The notes under the pieces are model-generated. The model made no database searches and was not told the DNA's origin. It worked only from the letters and a program-made list of their open reading frames with translations. A stretch of 64,000 nt of DNA. Source: Halichondria panicea. Its lineage: Eukaryota > Porifera > Demospongiae > Suberitida > Halichondriidae. A program made the position numbers and the translations under genes. The stretch is taken from contig NC_087384.1 of assembly GCF_963675165.1 (NCBI RefSeq), forward strand, positions 1,820,501 to 1,884,500, written 5' to 3'. Each line of letters opens with the position of its first letter. The first letter of the stretch is position 1. Positions 60,825 to 64,000 of this stretch are shown piece after piece.

Positions 60825-61170
60825 TCAGAACTCATTTGCAGCGATCTTTCAGTTGCAGCGAATGCTGTTTGTCGCCCCCAGTAACCATGCCTGCGCACTA
60901 GTGCCTACAGCTATTGCAGCGGTACGCATGCGCACGATTATAAGTTATACCGTATAATTATACTATAATGAGTTTAACATGCATAGTTACAGTCAATCAC
61001 AGCAGACGGAGTGGAGGAATGAGCTTGGTAGTTTCTAGTGAACATAATGCGACCAAATCTGTCAATTCAATTGTCAAGTCAATAGTGTTTTTCCAAGGAA
61101 CTGAATCTCCACAACCATACAAAGAGAGGCAGTGTGTGACTATTAGGCATATCGCATATCACACCCCGCA

Positions 61171-61449
61171 ATGAAGCAGGTTAGTTATAGAACATCCTTT
61201 TACAAATTCTCATTTTTTCCGCATGCAATCACAATATGGAATAGACTGGTTAGCCACAAGGACTTTACTTTAGTAGACTGTACTAGTATAAGTTCTTTTA
61301 AGTCACATCTGTATTCACATCTAGTTGACATGTTGTAACTATTAAAACGTATGTTATAGGACTCACTTCACCCTAGCTTTTTAGCTATTTGTGTATCCTT
61401 GCAATTAATTGCTAAATCTTTCATAAAAAATAAAAAAAATAAAAAAATA
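61171..61449 (+). pseudogene. Non-LTR retrotransposon 3' end with A-rich tail
   Basis: Frame MKQVSYRTSFYKFSFFPHAI, TIWNRLV, SSFKSHLYSHL to a TAA at 61336-61338. This is the SY..SFFP..I..WN.L pattern closing many LINE ORF2 proteins. It is followed by a short 3' UTR and an A-rich tail at 61426-61448, the expected 3' end of a target-primed insertion. Confidence 0.6.
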
Positions 61450-61661
61450 GGCTAACTTCATTAATTACCACCTTCATTTGTGCAAAGGCGGCTAAGGTGG
61501 CAAGATTGTTACATATTATTCTTGTGATCCTTTACCCATAGGATCAGGAATGGAAAAGGGTGAGCAAATCCAAAAAACAGTTTACATAACTCAAGTTATG
61601 CTAAATGTTTACTGATCTTTACCTAATCAATGATAATGATAATACTGTATACAAGCCAGCC

Positions 61662-63117
61662 ATGTTGCAGTGTACGTGTATGTGTAGAGTCAACTCTAGA
61701 TCTATCAAGCTTTTCTCTCGTTTTACAAGTGCTTTGAGCTCTGGGACTGCACAGGCAAGAAGGTTGAGGCTTCCCTCAGCTGCAGCAAAGCCTAATACAG
61801 TGATCGCTGGCGTCTTTTCTGCAATTCAGCCTGCATTTCACAGCCATCTGCTAGCTACAAGACAGCTCAGCTACGGTGAGATGCCAATCAGTGACCAGTT
61901 GTGTATGCTCAGACTTTGATAAGTGTGTGTAGCTGCTCATGAAACATCACACAATGCAGACAATGTAGAACATGATCAATTTATTGAGGCTGTGAAAACA
62001 GAGTTGAAAACGGGTGATGGGTACGTAAAGGATCGGCAATTGTCCTTCCTTTCCTCAATAACCAGTGACGTATCAGATGTTACGGTTCAACTACTGAAGA
62101 AACTGAACTCTGAAACGAACCGTGAGCTTATTTTAGCACTTTTAAAATGTGCCGTAATTTGAATTACAGTGTCTGGAGCCGAGGTGTACGACTTGGCAGT
62201 TGCTGTGTTTCAATCCAGAGACCGACTCACAGATGCTGGAAATATTGCAACTACACTGTTTGAATACAGTGGAGAACTTGGCGACTCAAACGCTTCGTAC
62301 ACCTTTGCACAATTGCTAAGAACAGGTGACTATTAAGCCATTCATGAATAGATTCCATGTTACCTCGATTGTTGAATGACTGCAGGGCAAGGAGTGTCTC
62401 CAGACGTAACAAGAGCAGGCCAAATAATGACAGAGCTCTCAATGAAAGGCCACCCATATGCTCAGTTCACACTCGCTGGAATGTACTACAGTGGTATGGG
62501 GATGGAACAAAACTTCAATAGGGCATTCACGTTATACAAAGTAAGCTCAACAAACAATAATCACTATAATTATATCTGCTCTGTTTTGTTTAGGTGAGCT
62601 CTCAAAACTTTATTCCTGAGGCTTACAACATCTTAGGTGAGTCCATGGGGTGTGTGTTTACTCAATCAGCCCACTGATCTCATTATCAGCTTATTAGCAC
62701 TACATGTACTTGAGCTAAGTGGCTAAAGGACTTAAAGTACAAGCTTGGGCAGTGAAGGGAGTGGCTACTAAGCTCAAGGGAGACATAGTAGTATATAGTG
62801 AAGAATTAGGTCCCTATAGAATTTGGACCGTATCTCCCCTTGTACTATAGGTATTCAGTTCAAATAAACTCTATATGATTCCTCAATAGTTTGGCTAATT
62901 GCTGTTTCAGTGGTGAACAAATTTGAGCTGATTTGAGCTTGTTTAATAAATAGAGTGCGAGATTCTGTAAAGCTTGGGAACAATTACGCTGGCCGTTCGA
63001 CAGCTAATCTGTTGTTGATTCTATGCATTCCATTCTCACCACAGACTAGTAATAGCGAGTCGTCTCGTCTACATATAGGTTCACTGCACACTAGCTTAGT
63101 GTAGTTGCTTCGGCACT

Positions 63118-63157
<40 letters not shown>

Positions 63158-64000
63158 GGCCCCTGCGCAAGGATGACACGCAAATTCGTGAAGCGTTCCA
63201 CATTTTTCCCTTTTGATTCCCTTTCAAATAATAATAACAGGTTGCTTTAGTCTTTGGTGACATGATGAATGTTTTGTCCATTTTCTTGTATAAACTATGC
63301 TAGTTTTAATCATGCTAAAGATATGTAGATATGTATGAGAATATTATATACACAAAAATTGTTGTTCAAAAGCATTTAAAACGAGAGTTAGAGAGCTTTT
63401 TCTAGCATCAAACATGCACTAGCAGCACTTGTAAGCTAGCATTTTTGTGGTAAAATGTTCTATAGGAAACCTTGTATGTGCTCCAGCAAGCTGACTGTTA
63501 ATAAAATGTGTGCTTATGCTACTCTACATTGCAGGGGAGATGTACAAGAATGGGCAGGGTGTTGCTGAAGATATGACTGAAGCTGTAGCCTGCTACAAAA
63601 AAGGAGCAGAACTGGGTACAGTCCATGCATAACATATTAAATTGTCAGCACTATAGCTTCTTTCAATCACATCTTTCACAAAGCCACCATGCACAATTAA
63701 CTGACTCCTTTAGGTGACCCTATGGCCCATTTGTCCCTGGGTGTGTGCTACACTCACGGTAAGGGTGTGGAGGAGTCCATGCTCAAAGCATTTGAGCACC
63801 ATACTGAAGCAAGCAAATCAGGTATTTATATAGTAGACCTATACATAATTTCACTTAGCTGCAGATATTCATGCACCGGTGTGTCTCACAAATTTCAGGT
63901 CACCCCATTGCTCTCTACAACCTGGGAGGACACTACTTTGCTGGTAAAGGAGTGGAGCAGAGCTTTGAGAAAGCATCTGAGAGTTTCCAACAAGCAGCGA
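61662..64000 (+). CDS. Sel1-repeat protein with mitochondrial-type N-terminus (3' part beyond window)
   Basis: Exons 61662-61875, 61933-62148, 62170-62325, 62386-62540, 62594-62636, 63535-63615, 63714-63821, 63899-beyond 64000; GT-AG and phase-consistent throughout. The N-terminus (CRVNSRSIKLFSRFTSALSS, then RRLRLPSAAAK) is basic, Ser-rich and acid-free, as in matrix targeting signals; an ATG at 61605 is an alternative start. Sel1-like repeats follow (YAQFTLAGMYYSGMGMEQNF, MYKNGQGVAEDMTEAVACYK, AHLSLGVCYTHGKGVEESML, ALYNLGGHYFAGKGVEQSFE), an alpha-solenoid for protein binding. A mitochondrial Sel1-like protein recalls DELE1, but the signature is too general to name it. The U6 gene lies in the 0.9-kb intron 5. 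Confidence 0.75.
63072..63077 (+). promoter_or_regulatory. TATA-like box of the U6 gene
   Basis: CATATA lies 24-29 bases upstream of the U6 start, the spacing used by type 3 RNA polymerase III promoters. No upstream element could be assigned. Confidence 0.5.
63101..63207 (+). ncRNA. U6: U6 spliceosomal snRNA
   Basis: Matches the near-invariant animal U6: 5' stem around GCTTCGGCA, then the ACAGAG box (GATACAGAGAAGATTAGC), the AGC triad, the internal stem-loop (CCCCTGCGCAAGGATGACAC) and the 3' segment GAAGCGTTCCA, ended by a T5 run at 63203-63207 as Pol III terminator. The first stem pairs GTAGT with ACTAC; this departs from vertebrates but keeps the pairing. It lies in intron 5 of the Sel1 gene in the same orientation. 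An intact sequence plus a TATA box at the right distance suggest a functional gene, not a retropseudogene. Confidence 0.93.

Overview
The window is a piece of an animal nuclear genome: AT-rich, intron-rich, dense in small transposons, with GT-AG introns, an intronic U6 snRNA and a 200-base assembly gap. Clustered 2'-5'-oligoadenylate-synthetase (OAS) genes, a DIRS-like retroelement piece and genes mixing ankyrin repeats with a Death domain make a sponge (Porifera, demosponge-like) the best guess. This is inferred from gene content, not proven.

Left part (1-11.4 kb, minus strand): an OAS-family cluster. It holds a broken copy running off the left edge (1-1048), an orphan last exon (5544-5716) and one complete five-exon gene (8600-11374, 284 aa). 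Small DNA transposons and a gag-like retroelement remnant lie between them.

Centre (12.5-41.5 kb, plus strand): an orphan Death-domain tail (12.5-13.3 kb), then one large gene that I assembled from 20 exons with matching phases (14624-41475, 1,472 aa). The order is 13 or so ankyrin repeats, a ROC-like GTPase with a COR-like region, an Ig-like segment and a C-terminal Death domain. This is DAPK-like without a kinase. Its ankyrin exons were multiplied in place together with their introns. The large introns hold many nested transposons and three GT microsatellites.

Right-centre (41-58.5 kb): the 3' end of this gene faces the 3' end of a minus-strand DTL/CDT2 gene (WD40 substrate receptor of the CRL4 ubiquitin ligase). 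The facing tails form a tandem duplication (41172-44398 and 44399-49097). A third, decayed copy (55.4-58.45 kb) runs into the assembly gap.

Right end (58.6-64 kb): non-LTR and DIRS-like retroelement fragments, then the 5' part of a Sel1-repeat gene with a mitochondrial-type N-terminus (61662 to beyond 64000). A U6 snRNA gene (63101-63207) sits in its fifth intron.

The most unusual signal is a set of three tiny palindromes (53, 66 and 98 bp) ending in TAGACTCG or TAGTCTCG. Each is flanked by an exact 9-bp target duplication. One is confirmed by an empty site in the tandem duplicate, and another truncates a reading frame with its own terminal TAG.
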